Source: Elizabethkingia miricola (GTDB lineage: Bacteria; Bacteroidota; Bacteroidia; Flavobacteriales; Weeksellaceae). Taken from it: DNA of 64,000 bases. The notes under the pieces were generated by a model, which had not been told where the DNA came from, did no database searches, and saw only the letters and a program-made list of their open reading frames with translations. The translations under genes and the position numbers were made by a program. Below, piece by piece: positions 35,674 through 45,318 of this stretch; the stretch's first letter is position 1; each line of letters begins with the position of its first letter. The stretch covers positions 62,001 through 126,000 of the forward strand of contig NZ_LSGQ01000003.1 of NCBI RefSeq assembly GCF_001675285.1, written 5' to 3'.

Positions 35674-38600
35674 ATGTTCGGAAACAGGAAAATGATTCTG
35701 GCCGCGGTTTTCTTTCTCGGAATAACTGCAACACTAAAGGCTCAGGAATCTGTACATGATATTATTGTGCGGGATAAAACCACTCAGCAGCCTTTATCCA
35801 ATGTAAGTATTAAAGATACAGCGACAGGAAAGGAGATAGTAACGGACGGAGACGGGAAGGTAGCTATTGAAGTTAAAGCAGACCCGCGGACCTATGTTAT
35901 TTCATTAGAAGGTTATATTGCTCAGGATATTGCTTTAAGTGCTGGCAAGCTACCGGACAGTGTATATCTGTCACCCGAAACAAAACAACTGGAAGGTGTT
36001 GTATTAACCGGGTATACAAGGCAGTCCAAGGCTAAGACGACAGGTTCCGTGTCCAGTATAAAGGCAGAAGTTATTGCAAAGACTCCGGTTGCTTCGTTAG
36101 ATCAGGCGTTGCAGGGGCAGGTTCCGGGATTGTATGTGGCTTCTCCTTCCGGGCAGCCGGGAGCAATGGGGAGGGTAACAATCCGAGGGATAGGTTCTGT
36201 GCAGGATGATAAAACAAATCCATTATATATACTGGACGGAGTGCCTATCAGTCCGGAAGTTTTTGCGGTACTTAACCCCTTAGACTATGAGGATATCGTA
36301 GTACTAAAAGATGCATCTGCTACTGCGCAATATGGTTCGAGAGGAGCAAATGGTGTAATACAGATTACTTCTAAAAAAGGAAAAAACAATGATAAAGGGC
36401 ACTCTCAGTTTTTTTATCAGAATCAATTCGGAATATCTTCTGTAAATAATCAAAAATGGGATATGATGAACAGTTCCCAAAGATTAGAATTTGAAGAAAT
36501 TCTGCAAGACCCTAATTTCCCTGGTTGGGCATATTCCAGAAAAAATCCATATAAGATTGTCAACGGGCAGAAAATTGCAAAAACAGAATCCGATTATACA
36601 GAAGGTGATCAGAAGTTGGCAGATTTGCGGGCAACAAATACAAACTGGAGAAAGCTGCTTTTAAGAAACGGAGTCACCAATTCCCATTATCTAAGTATGG
36701 GTGGTGGTGACCAAAAGACCAATCATTATTCATCGCTTTCCTATTTTAAGCAAGAGGGTGTATTGCCAAACTCCGGAGTTGAAAGATTTAACATTAATAG
36801 TGGAGTGAATCATAAGAGTGGACGTTTTACTTCCTCTTTTAATCTTAATTTAACCGGAGGGCAGACACAACTTTCTGAATCCGATTTTGATGTAAGCGAA
36901 ACCAATCCTGTGGCATCTCTGTATTTTGCAATGCCATATGAAAAACCATATGATAAGGATGGGAATCTTACACCAGGTGTAAACCGGTTTGGCGCAAATG
37001 CTTTGACCATGTACCAGGATATAAGCCGGAAAGAGAAGCAACTTCAGGGAGTCTTGTCGTCTAACCTTTCATTTGAAATTACCAAAAATCTGAAATTGAC
37101 CAGTACATTGGGGGTGAACCATCAGCAAACGAGATTTACGAGAATTATAAAACCGGATACATACTTCGGAAGTATGGTAGATCCTGGTGAGCAGGGGCTC
37201 TATGAAAGGATTAATACACAGAAAACTTCCTACATGGCCAATTTTGGGTTTAATTATAAAAAGAGATGGGGCTCCAATGAAGTCGAGGCGATTGCCCTTG
37301 CTGAGTTCAATAAATATAGTACTAACTATGATGGTTTTACTGGTTATGGACTTATACCCGGACTGGAAAATACGCCGGGGGGAATTACACCCGGAACACC
37401 AGACAATAATTTTATTCCAAAAATAAGTGGTGGTGCTTCCGAAAATATATTGGTATCACAATTAGGAATGCTTAGATATTCTTATGCAAACAGATTTACT
37501 TTATCCGCTAGTCTCAGACGTGATGGATCCTCCAGAGTTCCTTTAGAAAACAGGTATAAATATTTTTACGCTTTCGGGGCAACCTGGAACATGAAGAATG
37601 AAGAATTCCTGAAGAATTGGGATGCTTTAAGTACACTTAGATTAAGATTAAGCCATGGATTAACAGGAAATGCGGGCGGCTTTGCAAGTGATTTTGGTTA
37701 TCGCCAGCTATACAAGCCTCAGCATTATAATGGTTATACAGCTTTTGTCCCAATATCTCCGGGTAACCCCAATTATAACTGGGAGATGAATAAGATATCG
37801 GATGTAGGGTTAGAATTCGGATTATTTAAAAACAGAATTATTGGAGAAGTTGATCTTTATAACAGAATAACAAGCGATTTGTTTATCAACCGTAGTCTGT
37901 CTATGACATCTGGTTTCGAGTCTATTGCAGACAATATGGGTAAAATCAGAAACAGAGGAGTAGAGTTTCGTTTGTCCGGAGACATATTCAGAAACGATAA
38001 TTTTAGCTGGAATCTGGGGCTTAATCTGGCCTACAATCAGAACAGAATCCTGAGCCTGGGATCCGAAGATGAAATTGTTACAGAAAATTATTCCATACAC
38101 AAAGTAGGCTCAGCTCTTGGGCATTTTTATATGGTAAGATGGGCCGGAGTAGATGCTGCTACCGGAGCGCCATTGTATTATGATAAAAGTGGTGCTGTAA
38201 CCAAAGAATATAATCCGGAAAATGCTGTAATGGTAAAAGGATCCTATGATCCACCAATTAAGGGAGGAATAACAACGTCATTTACTTATAAAAATCTTCA
38301 GGTTAATGCCTTATTTACTTTTGTGAAAGGAATGTACAGACTCAACACTGCCGAGTTGTACAGAACTTCAGCCGATCCTAACTATAGAATTTATAATCAG
38401 TCCGCTGATATGCTGAATATGTGGCAGAAGCCAGGGGACGTAAGCCAGAATCCGGGAGCTCAGTATGCAAGATATATGACAGATCGGGAATTGCAATCTG
38501 CGGATTATATAAAGCTGAGAAATGTTAGTATCAATTATAAACTGAAAGATCTAGGCAGTCTGAATAAAGTCTTTAAAGAGGTTAACATTTTTGCTCAGGG

Positions 38601-38721
38601 ACAAAACTTGTTGACTTGGACAAAATGGAAAGGGCAGGATCCGGAAGATGATAACAACTGGTATCAGTATGAATATCCTTTGCCAAGAACAATTACATTA
38701 GGCTTTAATGTTTTATTTTAA
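35674..38721 (+). CDS. SusC/RagA-family TonB-linked outer-membrane protein
   Basis: A 1015-residue outer-membrane transporter. After a signal peptide (about 1-23, ending LKAQ) come a CarboxypepD_reg-like domain (about 27-100), a plug with the SusC signatures GVVLTGYTRQ, NPLYILDGVP and VLKDASATAQYGSRGANGV, and a beta-barrel with PRTITLGFNVLF at the C-terminus. SusC proteins form a lidded import channel with SusD, here the next gene, 10 bases on. The pair usually takes up glycans, peptides or other oligomers driven by TonB. No glycoside hydrolase, peptidase or other degradative gene accompanies it, so the substrate cannot be guessed. Confidence 0.93.
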   Translation: MFGNRKMILAAVFFLGITATLKAQESVHDIIVRDKTTQQPLSNVSIKDTATGKEIVTDGDGKVAIEVKADPRTYVISLEGYIAQDIALSAGKLPDSVYLSPETKQLEGVVLTGYTRQSKAKTTGSVSSIKAEVIAKTPVASLDQALQGQVPGLYVASPSGQPGAMGRVTIRGIGSVQDDKTNPLYILDGVPISPEVFAVLNPLDYEDIVVLKDASATAQYGSRGANGVIQITSKKGKNNDKGHSQFFYQNQFGISSVNNQKWDMMNSSQRLEFEEILQDPNFPGWAYSRKNPYKIVNGQKIAKTESDYTEGDQKLADLRATNTNWRKLLLRNGVTNSHYLSMGGGDQKTNHYSSLSYFKQEGVLPNSGVERFNINSGVNHKSGRFTSSFNLNLTGGQTQLSESDFDVSETNPVASLYFAMPYEKPYDKDGNLTPGVNRFGANALTMYQDISRKEKQLQGVLSSNLSFEITKNLKLTSTLGVNHQQTRFTRIIKPDTYFGSMVDPGEQGLYERINTQKTSYMANFGFNYKKRWGSNEVEAIALAEFNKYSTNYDGFTGYGLIPGLENTPGGITPGTPDNNFIPKISGGASENILVSQLGMLRYSYANRFTLSASLRRDGSSRVPLENRYKYFYAFGATWNMKNEEFLKNWDALSTLRLRLSHGLTGNAGGFASDFGYRQLYKPQHYNGYTAFVPISPGNPNYNWEMNKISDVGLEFGLFKNRIIGEVDLYNRITSDLFINRSLSMTSGFESIADNMGKIRNRGVEFRLSGDIFRNDNFSWNLGLNLAYNQNRILSLGSEDEIVTENYSIHKVGSALGHFYMVRWAGVDAATGAPLYYDKSGAVTKEYNPENAVMVKGSYDPPIKGGITTSFTYKNLQVNALFTFVKGMYRLNTAELYRTSADPNYRIYNQSADMLNMWQKPGDVSQNPGAQYARYMTDRELQSADYIKLRNVSINYKLKDLGSLNKVFKEVNIFAQGQNLLTWTKWKGQDPEDDNNWYQYEYPLPRTITLGFNVLF

Positions 38722-38731
38722 ATGATAAGAA

Positions 38732-40096
38732 ATGCGTAAAAATATATTAAAAGTAATGCTGTTTGCCTGTCTGGGTATAAGTATGGTAAGTTGTAATAAT
38801 ATGCTGGATGTAGATCCACAGGATGCTCTGGATACGGAGAAAGTTTATACCTCTGTGAGTAATTTCGAAAAAGGAGTGCTGGGTAGTTACAGCTTGTATT
38901 CTCCGGAGTATAGTGTCCTTATAGGATCTATAATGGCTGATGAATGTCGTCTGAATTCCCAGAATAATGGAGTAAATGGTTTCGGGAATTTGCTGAACCG
39001 CTGGGAGTATACTTCTGAAGACGATATTTTGCTAAAAGCATGGAAAAACTACTATGCAGATATTTATAGTATTAATCTTCTTTTGGAAAATGCGGCTAAA
39101 GTACCAGTTCGGAATGAGCAAGAGAAAGCTAAACAAAAATCTTTGGTTGCAGAGTTATATGGATTACGGGCAATGGTGCATTTTGAGCTACATCGAAATT
39201 TTGGTGCACCTGATGCTGAGGGTAATAAGGCTTTAACCATTCCATATATTACAGATACCGATGTTAATAAGAAACCTGGTAAAATCAGTCTGTCAAAATT
39301 TTATGAATATCTATGGTTGGATTTGGAAAAAGCAAAAGATGTAGATGAAACTGTAGATTTCCGAATGAATAAAAATGCGGTTACAGCTTTGGAAGCAAGA
39401 GTTGCATTGTATCAGAAAAATTATATTGTTGCTCTGGCGAAATCCACTCAGATTATTAATCAGTTTCAGCTATCAGATATAAGCCAGTATGAGAATCTTT
39501 GGAAAGATAAATCTCCTTCGGAGGTCATCTTTCGTCTGAAGAGAAGTAATGACAATAAACTGAGACCAAATACGCTATGGCAGGATTATACAGCTGGACG
39601 TAAATTCTTTCAACCTTCTTATAAATTAATGGATAGTTATACAGAATCCGATATACGCCTAAGTAATTTTAGTAAAGATGGGGATACAGAAGAAGAGTTT
39701 ATTAATAAATATCCCGGAAATGACTTTAGTGATAAGGTAAATGATGTTAAAGTTTTCCGTGCATCAGAGATGTATTTAATCCGTGCTGAAGCCAATTATT
39801 TCCTGAACAGAAATGATGCCGCCTTGCAGGATATTAATGAGTTAAGAAAGCACAGAATTAGCAATGGTGGGCAACTGAACACTATTGATCTGAATACCAT
39901 ACTAAACGAAAGATATCTCGAACTATCTTATGAAGGGCATCGCTATTATGATCTGAAAAGATTGAGGCTCCCGGTTCAGAGGTTGGAAAAAGATCTGGCT
40001 GCAGAAGGAGATCAGAGCGAACTAAGTAGTGGCAACAAAGCTTATATTTTGCCCATACCGTTGAAGGAGACTATTGTCAATCCCAATCTGAAATAA
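38732..40096 (+). CDS. SusD/RagB-family substrate-binding lipoprotein
   Basis: A 454-residue surface lipoprotein. The signal ends SMVSC with acylated C21, followed by NNMLDVDPQDALDTE, the standard SusD N-terminus. The helical TPR-like core includes AELYGLRAMVHFELHRNFG and RASEMYLIRAEANYFLN, and the C-terminal ILNERYLELSYEGHRYYDLKRL is a SusD signature. At about 450 residues it is a short member of the family (commonly 480-600), which may mean a smaller ligand. It forms a lid over the SusC channel. A terminator follows, closing the locus. Confidence 0.92.
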   Translation: MRKNILKVMLFACLGISMVSCNNMLDVDPQDALDTEKVYTSVSNFEKGVLGSYSLYSPEYSVLIGSIMADECRLNSQNNGVNGFGNLLNRWEYTSEDDILLKAWKNYYADIYSINLLLENAAKVPVRNEQEKAKQKSLVAELYGLRAMVHFELHRNFGAPDAEGNKALTIPYITDTDVNKKPGKISLSKFYEYLWLDLEKAKDVDETVDFRMNKNAVTALEARVALYQKNYIVALAKSTQIINQFQLSDISQYENLWKDKSPSEVIFRLKRSNDNKLRPNTLWQDYTAGRKFFQPSYKLMDSYTESDIRLSNFSKDGDTEEEFINKYPGNDFSDKVNDVKVFRASEMYLIRAEANYFLNRNDAALQDINELRKHRISNGGQLNTIDLNTILNERYLELSYEGHRYYDLKRLRLPVQRLEKDLAAEGDQSELSSGNKAYILPIPLKETIVNPNLK

Positions 40097-40138
40097 GAAG
40101 CTCAGTCTTCATATTTTTCAATTATACTTTTAAACAAG

Positions 40139-40170
40139 AAGAGACAGCCCACAGGCTGTCTCTTTGTTTT
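40139..40170 (+). terminator. Intrinsic terminator after susD
   Basis: AAGAGACAGCC/GGCTGTCTCTT stem (40139-40149 with 40154-40164), then TTGTTTTG. It also faces the convergent PUR gene. Confidence 0.85.
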
Positions 40171-40180
40171 GAAATTCTTT

Positions 40181-40522
40181 CTATAATTCTTCGTCAGTAT
40201 CTATTGTGAAAGAATTAGTAGTTGTTTTGTAGTCTTTGTTATGTCTTTCAGAGATAACTTCTTCTCCTTTTTCATCCAGGATGAAGTTTGTTGATTCATT
40301 GAATAATTCTGAAAAACTTTTGAAATCTTCTTTGTAAAGGTAAATTTTGTGTTTCTCGAAGCTTGCTTCTCCATTTTCTGAGAAATTCTTTTTACTCTCT
40401 GTGATTGTCAGGTAATAATCTCCTGCTTTTGTTTCTCTCACATCGAAGAAATAAGTCCTTCTACCTGCCTTTAACACTTTTGTGAAAATCTCATTCTCCT
40501 GGCGTTCCTTGTAATCGCTCAT
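40181..40522 (-). CDS. PUR-alpha-like DNA/RNA-binding protein (DUF3276)
   Basis: A 113-residue protein of the bacterial PUR-alpha-like family (DUF3276). The single repeat IFTKVLKAGRRTYFFDVRETKAGDYYLTITES is followed by HKIYLYKEDFKSFSELFNE and an acidic tail (IDTDEEL). Proteins of this family dimerise into a PUR domain and bind single-stranded nucleic acid; their role in Bacteroidota is not settled. It is transcribed alone from a promoter at 40560-40553. Confidence 0.9.
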   Translation of the reverse strand: MSDYKERQENEIFTKVLKAGRRTYFFDVRETKAGDYYLTITESKKNFSENGEASFEKHKIYLYKEDFKSFSELFNESTNFILDEKGEEVISERHNKDYKTTTNSFTIDTDEEL

Positions 40523-40552
40523 TGTTCTAACATTTTAAGATTCGTGCGTTAA

Positions 40553-40560
40553 CAAATATA
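40553..40560 (-). promoter_or_regulatory. PUR-protein promoter, -7 element TATATTTG
   Basis: TATATTTG on the minus strand matches TAnnTTTG, 30 bases before the ATG at 40522. Confidence 0.55.
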
Positions 40561-40630
40561 GAAGAATATTCTGAATATCAAAGAATTTTTATTAAATATT
40601 GTTAATTACCTTGTTATCAGTAATGAAAAA

Positions 40631-42319
40631 TTATTGAACACGTACGAAATCAGTAATTACACCATCATTTAGATGAAGAATTGCATGCGCATTTTTGGCG
40701 CTGGATTCACGGTGAGTGATGATTATGGACGTTGTTTGTTTAATTTCCTTTTCGATATTTCGTAAGATATTTTCCTCTGTTTCGGTATCTAATGCAGAAA
40801 GACTATCGTCAAAAATCAGAATTTTAGGTTTTTTAATCAATGCTCTGGCAATGCTTATCCTTTGTTTTTGTCCTCCGGACAGCATAACGCCTCTTTCCCC
40901 AACCATTGTATTGTACTGGTCTTTAAAGCCAACAATGTTTTTGTGTACATCAGCTACTTTAGCAAATTCCTCAACTAAAGCTTTTGTAGGATTGTCTATC
41001 GCAAATCCGATGTTATTCTCAATAGTATCGGAAAACAGATAACTTTCCTGAGGAATGAAGCCTATATTCTCGCGATAAACACTTAGGTTGTGCTCTTTTA
41101 GATTTTTACCATCTATCAGGATTTCTCCACTGTCCGGATCTAGTAAACGGCATAAGAGTAATGCAATAGTAGATTTACCGCTTCCCGTTTTACCCATAAT
41201 GGCTAAAGATTCTCCAGCCTTAACTTTAAAACTTACATTCTTTAAAGCCTGAATGCCTGTGTTAGGATATGTATAGCTTACATTACGGAACTCAATGTCA
41301 CCAGTAATGTTATAAAGGTCGTGGTTGCTGTTTCTGATTTCTGATTTCATCTCCAGAAACTCATTTACACGCTGCATGGAAGCTTCTGCACGCTGATTAA
41401 CAGATGTTACCCAGCCTACCATACTGAAAGGCCAGATCAGAATGTTGATGTACATGAAGAAATCGGCAATAGTCCCGACAGATGTCTTTCCACTGATGTA
41501 TTGTTCACCTCCAATATAAAGGATGGCTACATTTAGAAGTCCAATCACAAAAAGAATAATGGTGAAAAAATAGGCTTCAGTCTTCGCCAGATCCAACGCT
41601 TTTACCATGTAGTCTCCAACTTTATTGTTGTAATTCTTTTCAATATACTTTTCCTTGTTAAAGAATTTTACAACACGGATTCCTGAGAAACTATCCTGTA
41701 CAAAAGTTGAAATTGCAGATTGACTTTTCTGCATTACTTTGGACTTTTTGTTGATGATAGAACTTACCTTATATATAACAAAAGATAAAATCGGAAGAGG
41801 GATTAGTGTCCATATTGTCATGCGTACATCGGTAAGCAGCATATAAGTGGTTGTAATAATCAGTAGTACTGATAAGTTCACCACATACATTACACCCGGA
41901 CCCAAATACATACGTATAGCCACAACATCTTCACTCAGTCGGTTCATTAAATCTCCAATGGTCGTATTTTTGAAAATAGTCAGAGAGAGATTCTGATAAT
42001 GAGTGTAAATTTTATTTTTCAGCTCGTATTCGATTCTGCGGGAAGCTACGATAATAGTCTGCCTCATCATGAATGTAAAGAACCCTGATAATACAGAGCT
42101 GCCGACAATAATAGCTGCATTAATAAGTAAAGCCTTGAACAAAGAATCTTTCGATATATGTTTATTGGTCAGTACTTCTTGAATGACATTGACGGATTTC
42201 CCGATAAATTGTACTTTATAAATAGCAAAAAAATTGCTGAGTATAATGAAAAGTAATCCCCAAGCCAGTAATACACGATGTTTGTAGAAATAGGGATTAA
42301 GTGTTTTTAGTGCTTTCAA
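40631..42319 (-). CDS. ABC exporter, fused permease and ATPase
   Basis: A 562-residue half-transporter of the MsbA/MdlA (ABCB) type. The six-span membrane domain (about 15-310) is followed by the ATPase: Walker A GKTGSGKS (376-383), Q-loop FIPQESYL, signature LSGGQKQR (480-487), Walker B ILIFDD (500-505) and H-loop ITHRES. The residue after the Walker B Asp is Asp rather than Glu, as in MdlA-like subunits, so one ATP site may be degenerate. The start appears to be TTG at 42319: an in-frame stop lies just upstream without an ATG, and KALKTLNPYFYKHR is a good N-terminus. Likely a homodimer or paired with a second half-transporter elsewhere; substrate unknown. Confidence 0.88.
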   Translation of the reverse strand: MKALKTLNPYFYKHRVLLAWGLLFIILSNFFAIYKVQFIGKSVNVIQEVLTNKHISKDSLFKALLINAAIIVGSSVLSGFFTFMMRQTIIVASRRIEYELKNKIYTHYQNLSLTIFKNTTIGDLMNRLSEDVVAIRMYLGPGVMYVVNLSVLLIITTTYMLLTDVRMTIWTLIPLPILSFVIYKVSSIINKKSKVMQKSQSAISTFVQDSFSGIRVVKFFNKEKYIEKNYNNKVGDYMVKALDLAKTEAYFFTIILFVIGLLNVAILYIGGEQYISGKTSVGTIADFFMYINILIWPFSMVGWVTSVNQRAEASMQRVNEFLEMKSEIRNSNHDLYNITGDIEFRNVSYTYPNTGIQALKNVSFKVKAGESLAIMGKTGSGKSTIALLLCRLLDPDSGEILIDGKNLKEHNLSVYRENIGFIPQESYLFSDTIENNIGFAIDNPTKALVEEFAKVADVHKNIVGFKDQYNTMVGERGVMLSGGQKQRISIARALIKKPKILIFDDSLSALDTETEENILRNIEKEIKQTTSIIITHRESSAKNAHAILHLNDGVITDFVRVQ

Positions 42320-42395
42320 CTTCTGAATTTTGTTTATTTAAAAACGTTCCGTTACGAATGACAAAATTAAGGTTTTTTATGCAAAGAGAAATGCG

Positions 42396-42403
42396 TAAAT
42401 TTG
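42396..42403 (+). promoter_or_regulatory. nusB promoter, -7 element TAAATTTG
   Basis: Matches TAnnTTTG, 24 bases before the ATG at 42428. Confidence 0.55.
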
Positions 42404-42427
42404 TGCCTTAAATTTAAGTTCTTTGAA

Positions 42428-43333
42428 ATGGTAGGAAGAAGACAGCTCCGCGAAAAAGTAGTGCAAACGCTTTATGCATATCAGCAAAACCCTAAAAGTG
42501 TCGATGTAGTTCTGAAAAATATGATGAAAGAAATAAGCAAAATCTATGACTTATATGTCTATGAGCTTAACTTTTTGGTCGCAATTCATCAATTAGCTGA
42601 AGAGCAAATTGAAATCGGAAAAAGAAAATACATCAAATCTGAAGAGGAAGCTAATCCCAATCTGAAGTTTGTTGAAAATAAAATATTGCTTCAAATCATT
42701 GACAACGATGAAAGAGGAGAGTATACAGCAAACAACAAACAACTGATGTGGGACACTAATGACGACCTTGTTGTAAAAACCTACCAGAGAATAAAAGCCG
42801 GAAAACGATATAAAGATTATATGGAGTCGGCTGATAGTAGCTTTGAAGATGATCAGAAATTCATAGGAAAACTTTTTCTTCGTTATGTTGCGGAAAATGA
42901 AGATCTTCATGATTTCTTAGAAGGAAAAGAAATGGCATGGGCAGATGACATTCATATTGCGAATTCATTGATTCAGAAAACAATTGGGTTTATGAAAGCA
43001 GAGCAGGAGACTCATACTCTTATCAAGATTATTAAAAATTATGATGATGAGAGCTTTGCTAAAACATTATTAGCTCAGACTGCACTTAACTGGGACAACA
43101 CAGAGAAGAAACTAGAAGAAAGACTTCAGAACTGGGATCTGGAAAGAGTTTCTTTAATGGATAAAGTAATCCTTATTACAGCGCTTAGCGAAATGGATGA
43201 ATTTAAATTGACTCCTTCTTCAATTATTATAAACGAATATATAGAGATAGCAAAAGTATACTCTTCTGACAAATCTAATGTATTCATTAATGGTATCCTG
43301 GATAAGTATGCCAAGGACAATTCAAGAATATAG
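42428..43333 (+). CDS. nusB: Transcription antitermination factor NusB (long form)
   Basis: A 301-residue protein from ATG 42428 (MVGRRQLREKVVQTLYAYQQ); nine upstream codons are open but overlap the promoter. NusB with NusE (S10) binds boxA RNA in rRNA leaders and supports antitermination. The basic N-terminus RRQLREKVVQTLYAYQ is the NusB start, and the C-terminal region with KVILITALSEMDEF and SSIIINEYIEIAKVYSSDKSNVFINGILDK is the conserved NusB helical core. About 160 extra residues are inserted between them compared with E. coli (139 residues), a feature of the Bacteroidota form. It leads the nusB-DUF1573-yajC operon. Confidence 0.92.
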   Translation: MVGRRQLREKVVQTLYAYQQNPKSVDVVLKNMMKEISKIYDLYVYELNFLVAIHQLAEEQIEIGKRKYIKSEEEANPNLKFVENKILLQIIDNDERGEYTANNKQLMWDTNDDLVVKTYQRIKAGKRYKDYMESADSSFEDDQKFIGKLFLRYVAENEDLHDFLEGKEMAWADDIHIANSLIQKTIGFMKAEQETHTLIKIIKNYDDESFAKTLLAQTALNWDNTEKKLEERLQNWDLERVSLMDKVILITALSEMDEFKLTPSSIIINEYIEIAKVYSSDKSNVFINGILDKYAKDNSRI

Positions 43334-43353
43334 AATAAAATAATACCTTTCAC

Positions 43354-43851
43354 ATGAAAAGACTTACCTACCTACTGATGATTTCTTTTTCTGCCATGGC
43401 TGTGGTAGCATGTAAAAAAGAAGAAAAAAAACTGGTTGTTTCAGAAGATCAGTCTGCTTTAAGTACATCGGGATTACAACCCCTTGCTGCTGAACAAACA
43501 CAGGCGGATATAGTTGCAGAAGCTAAGAAGCTTCCGTTAACGACTCTGGCAATTTCAGAAAATAATTTCAACTTTGGGGATGTTAAAAAAGGGGATCATG
43601 TAGAGCATACTTATACTGTGACTAATACAGGAGATAAGCCTTTGGTAATTTCTACAGTAAAGCCTGGATGTGGTTGTACTGCTCCGGAGTATACTAAAGA
43701 CCCTATTCTTCCGGGACAAAAAGGAAAAGTGACGCTTAAGTTCGATTCAAGTTCTTTCGACGGATTACAAAACAAATATGCTGAGGTATATACCAATACG
43801 GAAAAATCTCCGGTAGTACTTACTTTTTCAGCTAATGTTTTAAACAAATAA
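43354..43851 (+). CDS. DUF1573 lipoprotein
   Basis: A 165-residue lipoprotein (signal ends VVAC, C20) with one DUF1573 domain (about 65-165): FNFGDVKKGDHVEHTYTVTNTGDKPLVIS, the CGC motif in PGCGCTAPEY and LPGQKGKVTLKFDS. DUF1573 is an Ig-like periplasmic fold of unknown role, widespread in Bacteroidota, and often lies between nusB and yajC as here (20 and 28 bases of spacing). Confidence 0.88.
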   Translation: MKRLTYLLMISFSAMAVVACKKEEKKLVVSEDQSALSTSGLQPLAAEQTQADIVAEAKKLPLTTLAISENNFNFGDVKKGDHVEHTYTVTNTGDKPLVISTVKPGCGCTAPEYTKDPILPGQKGKVTLKFDSSSFDGLQNKYAEVYTNTEKSPVVLTFSANVLNK

Positions 43852-43879
43852 TTTTTTATTAATCTATTAAACCCATAAT

Positions 43880-44290
43880 ATGCTAACAATTTTTTTACAG
43901 GCGCAACAGCAAGGTGGTGGTTCTATGATGTTCATCATGATGGCTGTAATGCTGGTTGGATTCTATTTCCTAATGCTGCGTCCGCAAATGAAAAAACAAA
44001 AACAGGAAAAGAATTTCCAGGAATCTATAAAGCCGGGAACCAGAGTTGTTACAACTTCAGGAATGCACGGTAAGATTGTAAATGTAATGGAAGACGGGGT
44101 AATCATCGAAACAATGTCTGGTAAATTAAAGTTTGAAAGAGCTGCAATTTCCAGAGAGTTTACTGAAGCTCGTTTTGGAGATAAAAAAGCACCTGCTGCT
44201 AAAGAAACTCCAAAAGAAAATAAAGTAAAAGAAGTAGCGAAGGAGGAAAAAGAAAATGTTACAGTTACTGACGAAACAGAAACTAAATAA
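43880..44290 (+). CDS. yajC: Preprotein translocase subunit YajC
   Basis: A 136-residue inner-membrane protein. One span (about 14-33, MMFIMMAVMLVGFYFLMLRP), then the conserved RPQMKKQKQEKNFQESIKPGTRVVTTSGMHGKI and VIIETMSGKLKFERAAI. The C-terminal tail (about 98-136) is highly charged and longer than in E. coli. YajC associates with SecDF and assists protein export. It ends the nusB operon before a strong terminator. Confidence 0.94.
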   Translation: MLTIFLQAQQQGGGSMMFIMMAVMLVGFYFLMLRPQMKKQKQEKNFQESIKPGTRVVTTSGMHGKIVNVMEDGVIIETMSGKLKFERAAISREFTEARFGDKKAPAAKETPKENKVKEVAKEEKENVTVTDETETK

Positions 44291-44310
44291 TTTTTTCTTT
44301 ACAGATATAA

Positions 44311-44344
44311 AAAACGCCGCAGACAAAGTCTGCGGCGTTTTTGT
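44311..44344 (+). terminator. Intrinsic terminator between yajC and pyrD
   Basis: Perfect 14-bp stem (44311-44324 with 44328-44341), GC-rich core, loop AAA, T-run on the plus strand and A-run before it, so it can end both convergent genes. Confidence 0.9.
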
Positions 44345-44351
44345 TTATTAT

Positions 44352-45287
44352 TTATAAGCTTTTCAGCTTACCTCTGAAGTCTTCTATGCTGGTATAGCCT
44401 TTCTCCTGCATAATCGCTTTTAGCTCTTCCAGTATTCTGTCGAAGGCGCCAGTACCTTCTTTCATCAGCTGGGTACCAACTTGTACCATCTGTGCACCAC
44501 AAAGTAAATGTTCAAAAGCATCTTTTCCATTTTCTACTCCTCCACATCCGATTACAGCGATATCACTGTTTAGTCTTGTATAGAAAGCTCTTACGTTCGC
44601 CAGTGCAGTTGGTTTTACATAAGCACCTCCAATTCCTCCGAATCCGTCTTTTGGCTTAATAACAACTTCTTCGTGATCTACATCTATATAAAGTCCGTTT
44701 CCGATAGAGTTGATACAGTTAACATACTGAAGTGGGAATTTATTTAGGATTTCTGCCATTTGATCGAAATGTGCAATATCAAAATATGGTGGAAGTTTTA
44801 CACCGATTGGTTTCTGGAAAAATTCAAAAGCTTTGGTTAGAACCTCCTCTGTTCTTTCGAAATCATAACCTACCTGTGGTTTCCCGGGTACATTAGGACA
44901 AGAAAGATTTAATTCAGTAATTCCTTTAAAATCGGAATCATTTATTTTCTGTAACATCTCCAGATTATCTTCCATAGACATTCCTGCAATTGAGATGAAA
45001 TTGATTTTTCCCGGATTTTCATTCTGAAAGTTAAGAGAAAAATCCAGATAGAAATCAAAACCTTTATTAGGTAATCCCATGGAGTTTATGCTTCCTAAAG
45101 GCACATCTACATATCTTGGGCTTGGATTCCCTTCTCTGAAATCTGGTGTCGCACTTTTAGTTACAAAAGCACCTGCAGAAGATCTCAGTAACTGATCCAG
45201 TTCCATTTCGTCATAACACATTACGCCGGAAGCGTTCATGAATGGATTTTCAAATTCGTAATTGGCAATTCGGGAGGTAAGATTCAT
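44352..45287 (-). CDS. pyrD: Dihydroorotate dehydrogenase, class 1A (fumarate-type)
   Basis: A 311-residue FMN enzyme of the cytosolic class 1A type, oxidising dihydroorotate to orotate with fumarate as the usual acceptor. [12 protein letters not shown]43 (VTKSAT), SINSMGLPN (66-74), and the catalytic base C130 in [14 protein letters not shown] stand at the same numbers as in the Lactococcus lactis enzyme as I remember it. [20 protein letters not shown] and the final GKLKSL are also shared. Class 1B would need a PyrK partner and class 2 has a membrane-binding N-terminus; neither is seen. It is transcribed alone between two terminators. Confidence 0.92.
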   Translation of the reverse strand: MNLTSRIANYEFENPFMNASGVMCYDEMELDQLLRSSAGAFVTKSATPDFREGNPSPRYVDVPLGSINSMGLPNKGFDFYLDFSLNFQNENPGKINFISIAGMSMEDNLEMLQKINDSDFKGITELNLSCPNVPGKPQVGYDFERTEEVLTKAFEFFQKPIGVKLPPYFDIAHFDQMAEILNKFPLQYVNCINSIGNGLYIDVDHEEVVIKPKDGFGGIGGAYVKPTALANVRAFYTRLNSDIAVIGCGGVENGKDAFEHLLCGAQMVQVGTQLMKEGTGAFDRILEELKAIMQEKGYTSIEDFRGKLKSL

Positions 45288-45310
45288 TTTTTACTTTTTT
45301 ATTCGTATTT

Positions 45311-45318
45311 CAAATTTA
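45311..45318 (-). promoter_or_regulatory. pyrD promoter, -7 element TAAATTTG
   Basis: TAAATTTG on the minus strand matches TAnnTTTG, 23 bases before the ATG at 45287 and just after the aspS terminator. Confidence 0.55.
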
